This document shows, piece after piece, positions 1-10,284 of a DNA stretch of 45,277 bases. The DNA comes from Rhodoplanes serenus. GTDB taxonomy: Bacteria > Pseudomonadota > Alphaproteobacteria > Rhizobiales > Xanthobacteraceae. The first letter of the stretch is position 1. Each line of letters begins with the position of its first letter. The DNA is taken from the NCBI GenBank assembly GCA_945897515.1, contig CAMDFO010000035.1, positions 1 through 45,277 on the forward strand, in the 5' to 3' direction. The position numbers and the translations under genes are program-made. The notes under the pieces were generated by a model. The model searched no databases. It was not told where the DNA came from and was given only the letters and a program-made list of their open reading frames with translations.

Positions 1-259
1 GGCTTCCGCCCAGGAGCGAGATGACGAAGCCCCCGACGATGGCGGCGTACAGCCCGCGATCCGGGGATACGCCGGAGGCGATGGCGATGGCCATGGAGAG
101 CGGGAGCGCCACGATGGCTACGGTCAGGCCGGCGATGGCATCGGCGCGCAGATCGCGCACGCCGTATCCCTCCCGAAGCACGGTCAAGAGCTTGGGCGTG
201 AACAGCTCGACGAACGTCGGTTCGAGGTGGCGCAAAGTCTGCGGGCTGCGGGTGTCCAT
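1..259 (-). CDS. SulP-family anion permease, N-terminal part (partial)
   Basis: The minus strand is open from an ATG at 259 to the window edge (86 codons); the C-terminal part lies outside. It begins MDTRSPQTLRHLEP. An amphipathic stretch ending in LLTVLREGYGVRDLRAD is followed by a hydrophobic segment (AGLTVAIVALPLSMAIAIA) and GVSPDRGLYAAIVGGF. This arrangement of a cytosolic N-terminus, a first membrane helix rich in small residues and the P-x-x-GLYAA motif is characteristic of SulP/SLC26 transporters of sulfate, bicarbonate or dicarboxylates. The substrate, and whether a STAS or carbonic-anhydrase domain follows, cannot be seen here. Confidence 0.85.
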   Translation of the reverse strand, partial: MDTRSPQTLRHLEPTFVELFTPKLLTVLREGYGVRDLRADAIAGLTVAIVALPLSMAIAIASGVSPDRGLYAAIVGGFVISLLGGS

Positions 260-375
260 GAACAGACCTGAATCGGGGCGGCGCATTGTTTTGGAACTTT
301 GCGGGAGACCGCGCAATGGCCGCCGATGCAGGTCTCGCCTGCGCCGAAGGCTGCCCCCGGCGGGTTACCGGCCGT

Positions 376-1308
376 CTACGACACCGGCGTTTGCGGCTTG
401 GGTGGCGCGCCCGGCGAGGGCGCCAGCAGCACGCTCGCCGATGCGGCGAAGATCAAGGCGAAGCCCACGATGTCCGGCGTGGTCGGCCGCTCGCCCAGGA
501 TCAGCACCGAGCCGATGACGCCCACCACCGGATTGGCGAGCGAGCCGAGCGATGCGGTCGCCATCGGCAGGCGGCCGATGATGTTGAACCAGATAAAATA
601 GGCGACGCCGGTCCCCAGCACGCCGTTGAAGACGATGGCCGCCCAGGTTTTGAGCTGCAACGGCTCCAGCGTCGGCGGGCCCTGGAAGATCAGCGCAGCC
701 GCCGCAAACACAAGGGCGCCGAGCACGACCTGCCAGAACGTGATGGCGAGGAGATCGCCCGGAATGCGTGCCCACTTCATGTAGATCGTGCCGCCGCCCC
801 AGCTCAGCGCGCAGCCGAGCGCCAGCAGCAATCCGATCGGCTCCTGCATCGTCGTCGCCAGCACGGGATACACCAGCACGCTCAGGCCGCCGACGCAGAG
901 CGCAAGTCCGATGCCGGCGCGGGTGTTCAGCCGCTCGCCGAACAGGAGCCACGCCATCAGGCTGGTCCAGACCGGCATGGAATAGTTGATGATGATCACC
1001 CGCGATGTGCTGGCCATGAGCTGCGCAAACGTGGCGCATGCTCCGAACGCCACGACGTTCAGAAATCCGGCGATCGCGACGTGCAGCCAAGCGCGGCCGC
1101 GCGGAATCGCGACGGTGCGTCCCTGCCATCGCAGCAGCACGAACAGCGCCAGCGCGCCGATGCTGTATCCGAAAAAACGCATGGTCCAGGGCTGGACCTC
1201 GTCGAGCGCGATCCGCATCGCGGGCCAGCTCAGCCCCCAGCAGAAGCTCAGAAGCACGAGCAGCAGCCGTGCCGTCGTGACGTTGTCCATTGCGGGCTTG
1301 GCGTTCAC
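376..1308 (-). CDS. EamA-family (DMT) transporter
   Basis: A 310-residue inner-membrane protein of the drug/metabolite transporter superfamily. About ten hydrophobic segments are arranged as two EamA repeats, the second starting near residue 155 (PIGLLLALGCALSWGGGTIY). FCWGLSWPAMRIAL near the N-terminus is the usual EamA first-helix signature. The start used is GTG at 1308; an in-frame ATG at 1290 is an alternative and gives 304 residues. It is the last of three consecutive minus-strand transporter genes, 34 bases after sugE. Members export amino acids, purines or other metabolites; the substrate cannot be told from sequence. Confidence 0.85.
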   Translation of the reverse strand: MNAKPAMDNVTTARLLLVLLSFCWGLSWPAMRIALDEVQPWTMRFFGYSIGALALFVLLRWQGRTVAIPRGRAWLHVAIAGFLNVVAFGACATFAQLMASTSRVIIINYSMPVWTSLMAWLLFGERLNTRAGIGLALCVGGLSVLVYPVLATTMQEPIGLLLALGCALSWGGGTIYMKWARIPGDLLAITFWQVVLGALVFAAAALIFQGPPTLEPLQLKTWAAIVFNGVLGTGVAYFIWFNIIGRLPMATASLGSLANPVVGVIGSVLILGERPTTPDIVGFALIFAASASVLLAPSPGAPPKPQTPVS

Positions 1309-1342
1309 GGAAGAACTTTCGGTAGAGCTGCAATACGGCGGT

Positions 1343-1657
1343 TCATGTCACCAGCTTCAGTCCCACGATGCCGGCGACGATCAGCCCGATCGATGCAAGC
1401 CGCGCCGCGGTTGCGGGCTCGCCGAACAGATAGATGCCGAGCGCGGCGGTGCCGACCGAACCGATGCCGGTCCATACCGCATAGGCGGTGCCGACCGGCA
1501 GGGTCTTGAGCGCCAGGCCCAGCAGCGCGAGGCTGACGATCATGGCCGCGACGGTCAGCACCGAGGGCACCAGCCGCGTGAAGCCTTCGGTGTATTTCAG
1601 CCCGATCGCCCACCCGACCTCGAACAAGCCGGCGACAAATAGAAAAAGCCATGCCAT
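1343..1657 (-). CDS. sugE: SMR-family guanidinium exporter (SugE/Gdx type)
   Basis: A 104-residue small multidrug resistance protein with four membrane helices. It aligns along its whole length with E. coli SugE as I remember that sequence. Residues typical of the Gdx guanidinium subtype are present: the essential glutamate E13, W16, S42, Y59 and W62, with helix 1 reading [17 protein letters not shown]. Family knowledge therefore favours proton-coupled export of guanidinium by a dual-topology dimer rather than EmrE-like polyaromatic drug export. The gene lies 12 bases downstream of the MFS gene and is probably co-transcribed with it. I see no guanidine riboswitch in that 12-base gap. Confidence 0.9.
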   Translation of the reverse strand: MAWLFLFVAGLFEVGWAIGLKYTEGFTRLVPSVLTVAAMIVSLALLGLALKTLPVGTAYAVWTGIGSVGTAALGIYLFGEPATAARLASIGLIVAGIVGLKLVT

Positions 1658-1669
1658 CGCTCGCTCCTC

Positions 1670-2872
1670 TTATTGCTTCGCGTTCCGTGAGATCAGTACA
1701 GTACCGAAAATCGTCATCACCGCGGCGCACAACGCCAACGGCATGAACGAGGTCCACGGCAGCCCGGTGAGATCCCAGCACGCGCCGCAGATGACCGGCA
1801 CGATCATCGCAATACCGTAGCTGATGGTGAACATGCCGCCGGCCATGCGATGCACGCCGCCGGGCGGACTCAGGATCGCCGGCAGCCCGAACGTGACGAT
1901 GAACGTCACGGCCGCGCCGAGTCCGGCCGCCGCCGCCGACACCACGATCCAGACGCCGTCGCACAACACGATGCCGAGAAGCCCCGCGAGCGTCACCGGC
2001 CCGAAGATCAGGAACGGCCAGGGTCCGCGCTGCAGCCGCTCCGCCATGAACAGCATGGCGAACGAGCCGATCAGTTGCGCGCCGTTGAACCAGCCCAACG
2101 TGACGCCAATCATGTCGCCGCGGCCGATGCTGGTCAGGTAGTCCGGCACGAAGGCATTGGCGGCGAAGAACAGCGCGTTGTTGACGCCGAGCGTGATGCC
2201 GAGCAGCCAGAGCTGCGGGCTGCGCCAATCCGGCCACCACTGCCGAGGCGGCGCGGTTGGAGCAACCGGGACCGCACGCGGTCGCGGCGCGGCGAAAATG
2301 TACAGAAGCGTTGCGACAAGGCCCGGCGCCGACCACGCCAGCAGATCGAGCCGCCAGCTTCCGCCGACCAGCGGCAGCATCACCGGAATGCTCGACGCCG
2401 ACGCGAAGGTCGCGCCCACCAGCATGCCATTGGTGGACACCGCGTTGGCAAGCCAGGCGCGGCTTGGCGCCCAGATGCTGACGAGCGTCGGAAACGCCGG
2501 CTGAAAGATCGCGACGCCAAAGCCCATCAGCAAGGTCGCGGCATAGAGCGTCCAGACGTCGATCGCCACGCTGCGGGCCGCCGCGGCGAGCGTCGCAATG
2601 GCGAGTCCGGCTGTTGCGACGACGAGCACGCCGAAGCGGCCGATCAGCAGCGAGCCCGGTACCGCGGCCAGCGCGAACATGCTCAGCGGCAGGCCCATCA
2701 GGAGGCCCACCTGGGTCTCGCTCATGTGCAGGTCGTGGTGGATCAGCGGAATCACCGGCGGCACCGCAAGCAGCGGAATCCGGATCGCCGAGCCGGCGAG
2801 CCAGAGCAGCACAAGCACCAGGAATAACGGGGGCATGGCCGGGCCTGCGCCCGGGGAGGTGGAGCGGTTCAT
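1670..2872 (-). CDS. MFS transporter, CynX/NimT-like
   Basis: A 400-residue major facilitator superfamily protein with about twelve hydrophobic segments. The loop after helix 2 reads GSLLIGRFGVL, a relaxed form of the MFS G-x-x-x-D-R/K-x-G-R signature. PPVIPLIHHDLHMSETQVGLL near the N-terminus is typical of the CynX/NimT branch (cyanate and nitroimidazole exporters). The first ATG is at 2872; an ATG at 2836, nearer the first helix, is possible. It heads the cluster MFS-sugE-EamA and is divergent from the deacetylase at 3010, with a perfect palindrome (2891-2913) in the shared upstream region. The substrate is unknown. Confidence 0.82.
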   Translation of the reverse strand: MNRSTSPGAGPAMPPLFLVLVLLWLAGSAIRIPLLAVPPVIPLIHHDLHMSETQVGLLMGLPLSMFALAAVPGSLLIGRFGVLVVATAGLAIATLAAAARSVAIDVWTLYAATLLMGFGVAIFQPAFPTLVSIWAPSRAWLANAVSTNGMLVGATFASASSIPVMLPLVGGSWRLDLLAWSAPGLVATLLYIFAAPRPRAVPVAPTAPPRQWWPDWRSPQLWLLGITLGVNNALFFAANAFVPDYLTSIGRGDMIGVTLGWFNGAQLIGSFAMLFMAERLQRGPWPFLIFGPVTLAGLLGIVLCDGVWIVVSAAAAGLGAAVTFIVTFGLPAILSPPGGVHRMAGGMFTISYGIAMIVPVICGACWDLTGLPWTSFMPLALCAAVMTIFGTVLISRNAKQ

Positions 2873-2890
2873 CGATCAGGACGCCTCAGA

Positions 2891-2913
2891 CCCGGCACGG
2901 GTCCCGTGCCGGG
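2891..2913. promoter_or_regulatory. Perfect 23-base palindrome between divergent genes
   Basis: CCCGGCACGGG and CCCGTGCCGGG sit on either side of one central T, making a perfect inverted repeat 18 bases upstream of the MFS start and about 97 bases upstream of the deacetylase start. The dyad sits where an operator controlling the transporter cluster would be expected. It has no T-run, so a terminator is unlikely. It could also be a fragment of a dispersed palindromic repeat. Confidence 0.4.
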
Positions 2914-3009
2914 ACCCTACGCGAAATCCGCCGGCGAACACGCCGCCAAATTGCATGCGAGCGTTGCGCTGTGGCAGCATCCGGCCGCCACCAGCAGGAG
3001 ATCGTTGTC

Positions 3010-3918
3010 ATGAATGCTCCCACCGCCAGCGGATCGCGCATGTTGCCGACCGACCGGATCGACTATTCGGCGATTTCCGAACGCCCGGCGATCAAGCTTC
3101 CCGGCGGCGCGCGCATGGCGATCTGGGTGATCGTCAACGTCGAGGAATGGGACCCCAAGGACACCATGCCGCGCACGGTGCTGACGCCGCCGGCCGGCGG
3201 CGCGCCGACGCCGGACATCCCGAACTGGTGCTGGCACGAATACGGCAACCGCGTCGGGTTCTGGCGGATGCTCAAAGTGTTCGACGAATTTCAGATTCCC
3301 GGCGTGCTGGCGATCAACGGCTGCGCCATCGAGGCGTTCCCGCCGATCGTCAAGGCGGCGATGGAGCGCAAGTGGGAGTTCATCGGCCACGGCTTCACCC
3401 AGCGCAACATGCAGAAGGTGCCGGACGAGAAGGCCGACATCCACATGACCACCGAGGCGATCAGGAAAGCCACCGGCAAGCCGCCGCGCGGCTGGCTCGG
3501 GCCGGGCCTGACCGAGACCTGGGAGACGCCCGACCTGCTCAAGGAGGACGGCTACGACTACGTCGCCGATTGGGTGCTGGACGACCAGCCGGTGTGGCTG
3601 AAGACCCGCGGCAAGCCCATCGTCAACATCCCCTACACCCAGGAGTGCAACGACGTCGCCATGATGCTGATCCAGCATCACAAGGCCTCGGAATACTATG
3701 ATCGGGCCATCGACCAATTCGAGCAAATCTACGCCGACGCCGAGGACAGCGCCCGGGTGATGGCCCTGGTGGTGCACCCCTACATCATGGGCGCGCCGCA
3801 CCGGCTGAAGTATTTCCGCAAGATTTTCGAGACCATCCGGCAGAAGCCGGACGTGGCGTTCATGACCGGAGGCCAGATTTTCGACTGGTATCTGAACGTC
3901 GGCCCGAAAGCCCCGTGA
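3010..3918 (+). CDS. Polysaccharide deacetylase family protein, PuuE/allantoinase-like
   Basis: 302 residues from ATG 3010, chosen because AGCAGGAG lies just upstream and the conserved sequence begins soon after; the open frame reaches further 5' without homology. The fold is a NodB-like beta/alpha barrel: strand 1 is GARMAIWVIVNVEEW, then GFWRMLKVFDEFQIPGVLAING, then GHGFTQRNM, with a C-terminal VMALVVHPYIMGAPHRL. This cytosolic branch, with no signal peptide, includes PuuE-type allantoinases and uncharacterised amide hydrolases; the latter often lie near Bug-type binding proteins in this bacterial group. The exact substrate is unknown. It is divergent from the MFS-sugE-EamA cluster, which includes a guanidinium exporter, so a nitrogen-compound hydrolase is plausible but only inferred. 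Confidence 0.8.
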   Translation: MNAPTASGSRMLPTDRIDYSAISERPAIKLPGGARMAIWVIVNVEEWDPKDTMPRTVLTPPAGGAPTPDIPNWCWHEYGNRVGFWRMLKVFDEFQIPGVLAINGCAIEAFPPIVKAAMERKWEFIGHGFTQRNMQKVPDEKADIHMTTEAIRKATGKPPRGWLGPGLTETWETPDLLKEDGYDYVADWVLDDQPVWLKTRGKPIVNIPYTQECNDVAMMLIQHHKASEYYDRAIDQFEQIYADAEDSARVMALVVHPYIMGAPHRLKYFRKIFETIRQKPDVAFMTGGQIFDWYLNVGPKAP

Positions 3919-4100
3919 TCGGTTGCGTATTGAACCGCAGAGCTTCGGTGTACCTTGCCGGTAGCCGACACCCTGATCGTCAAAGAAATGATCCTGCGCC
4001 ACCGACGGTGTCGTGATTGGGGCAATTGCCCTCGCACGGGAGAGACCGTAGGCTCAATCCCTACAGCGCCATACCATTTCCATCTGAATGGATAGAACTC

Positions 4101-4697
4101 GTGTTGATACGTCATGTTGCAACCGTGGCTGTGATCGCCGCCCTGCTCGGTCCTGCCAGTCTCGCGCAAGCCCAGTCCGACAACGAGCAACAGGAGATGT
4201 TGCGCGGCGGCGCGACTAAGAAGGGCGTCTACAACATCTTTGGCTACGACGGCACTGGCCTCGGCGGCACCACCGTGCGTTATGACAGCAAATATGCGGC
4301 GGGCACCATCGTCGTCGATACGGCCGAGCGGCGACTCTATCTCATTCAGGAAAAAGGCTCGGCACTACGCTACGGCATCGGTGTGGGTCGGGTTGGCTTC
4401 CAGTGGAAGGGCACGCACAAGGTCACCGCGAAAAAGGAAAATCCGGATTGGACGGCGCCGCCGGAGATGATCGCGCGGCAAAAGGATGTGCCAAGGCACA
4501 TGAAGGGTGGCGATCCAGCCAATCCGCTCGGCACACACGCGATGTACCTTGGCAGCACGCTCTACCGGATCCACGGCTCGCCCGATGCGGACTCCGTCGG
4601 CGAGGCGGAATCGTCCGGCTGTTTCCGGATGAGAAACACGGACGTTGCCGATCTCTACAAGCGGGTATCGGTCGGTACAACCGTAGTCGTGAAGTAA
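4101..4697 (+). CDS. Exported L,D-transpeptidase (YkuD domain)
   Basis: 198 residues from GTG 4101, chosen because it directly precedes a signal peptide (VLIRHVATVAVIAALLGPAS, cleavage near AQA-QSD). An upstream in-frame start at 4017 would add a polar leader. The YkuD domain runs from about residue 65 (AGTIVVDTAERRLYLIQ) to the end. The active-site region has H158 in YRIHGSPDADS and C174 in SSGCFRM; the usual histidine of SHGC is a serine. Such enzymes make 3-3 peptidoglycan cross-links or attach proteins to the wall in the periplasm. It appears to be a single-gene unit followed by about 250 bases of non-coding repeat sequence. Confidence 0.85.
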   Translation: MLIRHVATVAVIAALLGPASLAQAQSDNEQQEMLRGGATKKGVYNIFGYDGTGLGGTTVRYDSKYAAGTIVVDTAERRLYLIQEKGSALRYGIGVGRVGFQWKGTHKVTAKKENPDWTAPPEMIARQKDVPRHMKGGDPANPLGTHAMYLGSTLYRIHGSPDADSVGEAESSGCFRMRNTDVADLYKRVSVGTTVVVK

Positions 4698-4775
4698 GAG
4701 GCCGCCAAGTTGCTCGGCATCACTTGCGCCGACTTCGATCCTGCCGCTCGCCGCCGACGTGATCGAATAGCCACG

Positions 4776-4803
4776 ATGTCCGCTATTGGCACTTGGCGGA
4801 TAT
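4776..4803. repeat. Short inverted repeat, copy 1
   Basis: ATGTCCGC and GCGGATAT flank a 12-base centre containing ATTGGCAC. It matches the copy at 5967-5994 at 22 of 28 positions. The stem change C6-G23 to T6-A23 is compensatory, which suggests selection on a hairpin. It is related to the dispersed rhizobial ATGTCYGCTT..AAGCRGACAT sequences. Confidence 0.6.
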
Positions 4804-4820
4804 CGTGGTGACTGTAAAAA

Positions 4821-4848
4821 ATGTCCGCTTGCGACTCGAAGCAGACAT
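4821..4848. repeat. Short inverted repeat, copy 2
   Basis: ATGTCCGCTT and AAGCAGACAT are arms of a 10-base inverted repeat with one mismatch around an 8-base centre. It has the same arm consensus as the copies at 4776 and 5967 and lies 17 bases after copy 1. Confidence 0.6.
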
Positions 4849-4946
4849 GACGCCAGCGTGGGGCGAAGCGATCAAGGGCGCGAACATCGAACCGCAAAGA
4901 GCACGTGGCCTCAGCTTGTCAAAGGAAAAGGACGCAAAGGACGATC

Positions 4947-5951
4947 ATGAAATTCTGCATGCATCTCAGCACCCGCATTCAGGACAAGCGGAATGAACTC
5001 CCGCTTATCAACTTGATGACTGACCTTGCGCTCAAGGCAGATGCTGGCGGAAAATTCAGCGCGATATCCCTGACAGAACACCACCTCCACGAGAACCAAG
5101 CCTATCAGAATTCGCTCTTGTTCGCGTGCGCGCTCGCGCCTAGGCTAACCTGGGCCACGCTCATTCTCGCTACGGTCAATCCGGCGCTGCATCACCCCGT
5201 GCGGCTGGTCGAGTCGTGCAACCTGATCGATCAACTGAACGCCGGGCGGCTGGTCGTCGTTTTCGGCCCGGGATTCAAAGAGACCGACCTGGTGGCATTC
5301 GGGCGTGACGTCGCCGAGCGCAATGCCCTGTTCGAGCAGGGGATACGCACGGTCCTCGATATCTGGGGTTACGACGGCAAGGGCGGACCGCTCGAGTTTG
5401 CCGTGGGCGCAGACCGTGGAAGGCTGGACGTCGCAGTGAACCCCTCGTCCTTTCGCAAGCCGCGCCCCATCCTGGCACGCGGAACCCTGAATCCGACGGC
5501 GATTGCCGATTGCGCCGCGCGCGGCTGGCCGGTGTTCACGGCGATCAAGGACCCGGCGAGCGCGCGCGAGCAGATGGCCGGCTATCATGCCGCGCTGGCG
5601 GCTTCCGGCCATGACGCTGAGACGATCAGGCTGGCCAGGGAATGGTCGACGATCGGTAAGGCGGTGCACGTGGCGGAGACTGACGAACAGGCCAGGTCGG
5701 AGGCCGAAGCTTTTTTCGTCAAGAACCCGAGCGGGGCGATCGCACGCAACCCTGATGACATGGTCTGCGGCAGTCCGGAAACTGTCACGCGCGCCATGCA
5801 AGCTTTTGCAGCGTCCGGCATGGGGGTGATGATCTGCGGGTTCCTGATCGATGTCGAGGACCCATCACGGCTTCGTCGCAGCGTGCGTCTGTTTGAGGAA
5901 GAGGTCATCCCGAAGGTGGCCGCAACGCCCATGCTATCGCCGACGACCTGA
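4947..5951 (+). CDS. Luciferase-like (LLM) flavin-dependent monooxygenase
   Basis: 334 residues from ATG 4947, preceded by AAAGGACG. The protein has the bacterial-luciferase TIM-barrel pattern: an early strand MKFCMHLST, the TEHHL motif near residue 40, the helix-strand LAPRLTWATLILATVNPALHHP near residue 65, and RLVVVFGPGF after LDQLNAGRL-type sequence. The C-terminal part VCGSPETVTRAMQAF matches the lid and C-terminal helices of the family. Members use FMNH2 and O2 to oxidise aldehydes, sulfonates or other small organics. No flavin reductase is adjacent. Inverted repeats lie on both sides (4776-4848 and 5967-5994), so the gene may be a transferred unit. Confidence 0.85.
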   Translation: MKFCMHLSTRIQDKRNELPLINLMTDLALKADAGGKFSAISLTEHHLHENQAYQNSLLFACALAPRLTWATLILATVNPALHHPVRLVESCNLIDQLNAGRLVVVFGPGFKETDLVAFGRDVAERNALFEQGIRTVLDIWGYDGKGGPLEFAVGADRGRLDVAVNPSSFRKPRPILARGTLNPTAIADCAARGWPVFTAIKDPASAREQMAGYHAALAASGHDAETIRLAREWSTIGKAVHVAETDEQARSEAEAFFVKNPSGAIARNPDDMVCGSPETVTRAMQAFAASGMGVMICGFLIDVEDPSRLRRSVRLFEEEVIPKVAATPMLSPTT

Positions 5952-5966
5952 TCGAGTAACTGATCG

Positions 5967-5994
5967 ATGTCTGCCATTGGCACGAAGCAGATAT
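5967..5994. repeat. Short inverted repeat, copy 3
   Basis: ATGTCTGC and GCAGATAT flank CATTGGCACGAA. It lies 16 bases after the monooxygenase stop and is the counterpart of the copy at 4776-4803, with a compensated stem change. Confidence 0.6.
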
Positions 5995-6068
5995 TTCGCG
6001 GCGACGCAAAATTCGGTCGCTTTCGGAATGGAGCGGATATTTAGCGGGCCGCTTACAGAACCGGATTT

Positions 6069-7937
6069 ATGAGTGTACACGACGTGGAGCGTACCGAATC
6101 GATCGGAAGCCCCGAAATGTCGGATCTCGCAGCGGCGCGGCAACTTCTCCGGACCACGTTTGGGTTCGATGGCTTCCGGCCCGGTCAGTCCGATATCGTC
6201 GAAGCCATTCTCGGCGGCCATGATGTGCTGGCGGTGATGCCGACCGGCAGCGGCAAGTCGCTGTGCTACCAGCTTCCGGCGCTGCTGCGCGACGGCTTGA
6301 CCGTGGTGGTGTCGCCGCTGATCGCGCTGATGCGCAACCAGGTGGCGCAGCTTCGCGGCTTCGGGATCGCCGCGGCGACCCTGAATTCGTCGAACGACTT
6401 CGACGAGAACCGGCGGGTGCTCGGCCAGCTCGCGCAAGGCGAATTGCGGCTGGTCTACATCGCGCCCGAGCGGCTGGCGAAATCCGACACCATCGCGCTG
6501 TTGAAGCGATCCGGCGTGCGGGTGCTGGCGGTGGACGAGGCGCATTGCATCTCGCAATGGGGCCACGACTTCCGCCCCGAGTACGCAACGCTCGGCTCGA
6601 TCCAGGCCGCGCTCGGCGGCGTGCAGACTATCGCGTTCACCGCGACGGCGGATGCCGCCACCCGCGGCGATATTCTCGACAAGCTGTTCCGGCGCACGCC
6701 GGAGATTTTCGTGCACGGCTTCGACCGTCCAAACATCCGGTTGACGATCCGGCCGCGCGATCCCGGGCGCGGACAGATCCTCAATTTCGTCGGCGCTCAC
6801 AAGGGCCAGAGCGGCATCATCTATTGCAGCTCGCGCAAGCAGACCGAGGAGCTTGCGGACTTCCTCGTCGGCAAGGGCGTCAACGCGCTGCCGTATCACG
6901 CCGGCATGGACGCGGACGCGCGCTCGCGCAACCAGGATGCGTTCCTGCAGGAAGACGGCGTGGTGATCGCGGCGACCATCGCGTTCGGCATGGGCATCGA
7001 CAAGCCGGACGTGCGCTACGTCTGCCACGCCAACCTGCCCAGCAACATCGAGGGCTATTACCAGGAGATCGGCCGCGCCGGCCGCGACGGTCTGCCGGCC
7101 GACACGCTGCTGCTCTACGGCATGGGCGACATCCGCCTGCGCCGGATGCAGATCGACCAGAACGAAGCCTCCGAGGAGCAGAAGCGGGTCGACCGCAACC
7201 GCCTCAACGCGCTGGTGTCGCTCTGCGAGTCCGCGAGCTGCCGGCGGCAGACCCTGCTCGGCTATTTCGGCGACCGCAGCGAAGCCTGCGGCAACTGCGA
7301 CGTCTGCATCGACGGCGTGAAGGTCTACGACGGCACCATCGAGGCGCAGAAGGCGCTGTCCGCCATCGCGCGGACCGGCGAACGCTTCGGCACCGAGCAT
7401 TTGGTCAACCTGCTGTGCGGCGACGAGACCGAGGCGATCGCGAAATTCGGCCACCAGCGGCTGCCGACCTTCGGGGTCGGCAAGGAGCACGGCAAGCCGG
7501 TGTGGCGCGGGATTTTCCGCCAGCTCTATGGCGCCGGGCTGATTTCCCAGGACATCACCGGGTTCGGCACCTGGACCATCGCCGACCGCGGCCGGCTCGT
7601 TCTCAAAGGCCAGGAGCGGGTCAATCTGCGCGAGGAGGTCCCGAAGCCGGCCACCAAGCGGGCCTCGCGGGATGCCGCACGGGCGATGGCGCTGGGCGAC
7701 GGGGCATCGGGCGAGCCCGCGCTGTTCGAGGCGCTGAAGCAGCGCCGGATGGAACTCGCCAAGAAGCAGCGGGTCCCGGCCTATGTGGTGTTCGCCGACC
7801 GCAGCCTCCTGGACATGGCGCGGCGGAAACCCTCGACCCTGACCGAGATGGCGGAGGTCCACGGCGTCGGCCAGGCCAAGCTCAAGCAGTACGGTGACAT
7901 CTTCCTGGGTGTGATCCGCCAGTACGCCGCCGGGTAG
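6069..7937 (+). CDS. recQ: ATP-dependent DNA helicase RecQ
   Basis: 622 residues of the standard RecQ layout: SF2 helicase domain with Walker A MPTGSGKS (residues 57-64) and DEAH at 156-159 in VDEAHCISQWGHDFRPEY; a C-terminal helicase lobe ending in QEIGRAGRDG; the RQC zinc-binding cysteines around CESASCRRQT and ACGNCDVC; a winged helix; and a C-terminal HRDC domain from about residue 550. RecQ unwinds 3'-tailed duplexes in recombination and fork repair. The start at 6069 has no clear ribosome-binding site; M17 (6117), just before the conserved QLLRTTFGFDGFRPGQ, is an alternative. A hairpin plus T-run at 8101-8123 may end its transcript. Confidence 0.95.
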   Translation: MSVHDVERTESIGSPEMSDLAAARQLLRTTFGFDGFRPGQSDIVEAILGGHDVLAVMPTGSGKSLCYQLPALLRDGLTVVVSPLIALMRNQVAQLRGFGIAAATLNSSNDFDENRRVLGQLAQGELRLVYIAPERLAKSDTIALLKRSGVRVLAVDEAHCISQWGHDFRPEYATLGSIQAALGGVQTIAFTATADAATRGDILDKLFRRTPEIFVHGFDRPNIRLTIRPRDPGRGQILNFVGAHKGQSGIIYCSSRKQTEELADFLVGKGVNALPYHAGMDADARSRNQDAFLQEDGVVIAATIAFGMGIDKPDVRYVCHANLPSNIEGYYQEIGRAGRDGLPADTLLLYGMGDIRLRRMQIDQNEASEEQKRVDRNRLNALVSLCESASCRRQTLLGYFGDRSEACGNCDVCIDGVKVYDGTIEAQKALSAIARTGERFGTEHLVNLLCGDETEAIAKFGHQRLPTFGVGKEHGKPVWRGIFRQLYGAGLISQDITGFGTWTIADRGRLVLKGQERVNLREEVPKPATKRASRDAARAMALGDGASGEPALFEALKQRRMELAKKQRVPAYVVFADRSLLDMARRKPSTLTEMAEVHGVGQAKLKQYGDIFLGVIRQYAAG

Positions 7938-8179
7938 GGCGGCGCGGTATCGCCTCCGGCAGCCCCCGCAGAACCCAATATTTTCATGGCTTGTCGCGGC
8001 GTTGCGCCGTGTTGCGCGCCGAACATTCATATGTTACGCAACCGCGCGATTTTCGTGGGGTTTGAGGCCCAGGCGACGGCCCCCCGGGATCGATCATACC
8101 CCCTTGAAATCCAAGGGTTTTTTGCCGGTCGCCGTGACCGGTGCCGAACCTGCGGATTGAGCTTCAAGAGCACCTCGAC
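7938..8179. promoter_or_regulatory. recQ-atpH intergenic region with a terminator-like hairpin
   Basis: 242 bases without a gene. It must contain the promoter of the ATP synthase operon or its leader, and it holds the hairpin/T-run at 8101-8123. I cannot place -35/-10 elements with confidence. Confidence 0.5.
8101..8123 (+). terminator. Intrinsic terminator or attenuator before atpH
   Basis: CCCTTG-AAATC-CAAGGG forms a 6-bp stem followed at once by six Ts. It lies about 165 bases after the recQ stop and 57 bases before the preferred atpH start. It reads as a plus-strand rho-independent terminator for recQ, or as an attenuator if the atp promoter is upstream of it. Confidence 0.6.
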
Positions 8180-10272
<2,093 letters not shown>

Positions 10273-10284
10273 GTCACCTTCGCC

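Larger units (their letters stand above)
4698..4946. other. Intergenic stretch carrying two short inverted repeats
   Basis: No convincing gene. It holds the inverted repeats at 4776-4803 and 4821-4848 and, just before 4947, the ribosome-binding region of the monooxygenase gene. A short open frame through the repeats looks like chance. Confidence 0.5.

Noticed and set aside
1658..1669. Guanidine riboswitch upstream of sugE
   Set aside because: Only 12 bases separate sugE from the MFS gene; no aptamer-like sequence fits, and none was recognised before the MFS gene.
4793..4996. 67-residue open frame before the monooxygenase
   Set aside because: It overlaps the inverted repeats and the monooxygenase start, with no recognisable protein features.
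5934..8030. Very long open frame on the minus strand across recQ
   Set aside because: It is an antisense shadow of a GC-rich real gene; its translation is low-complexity R/A/H/V-rich with no motif, while the plus strand encodes full RecQ.
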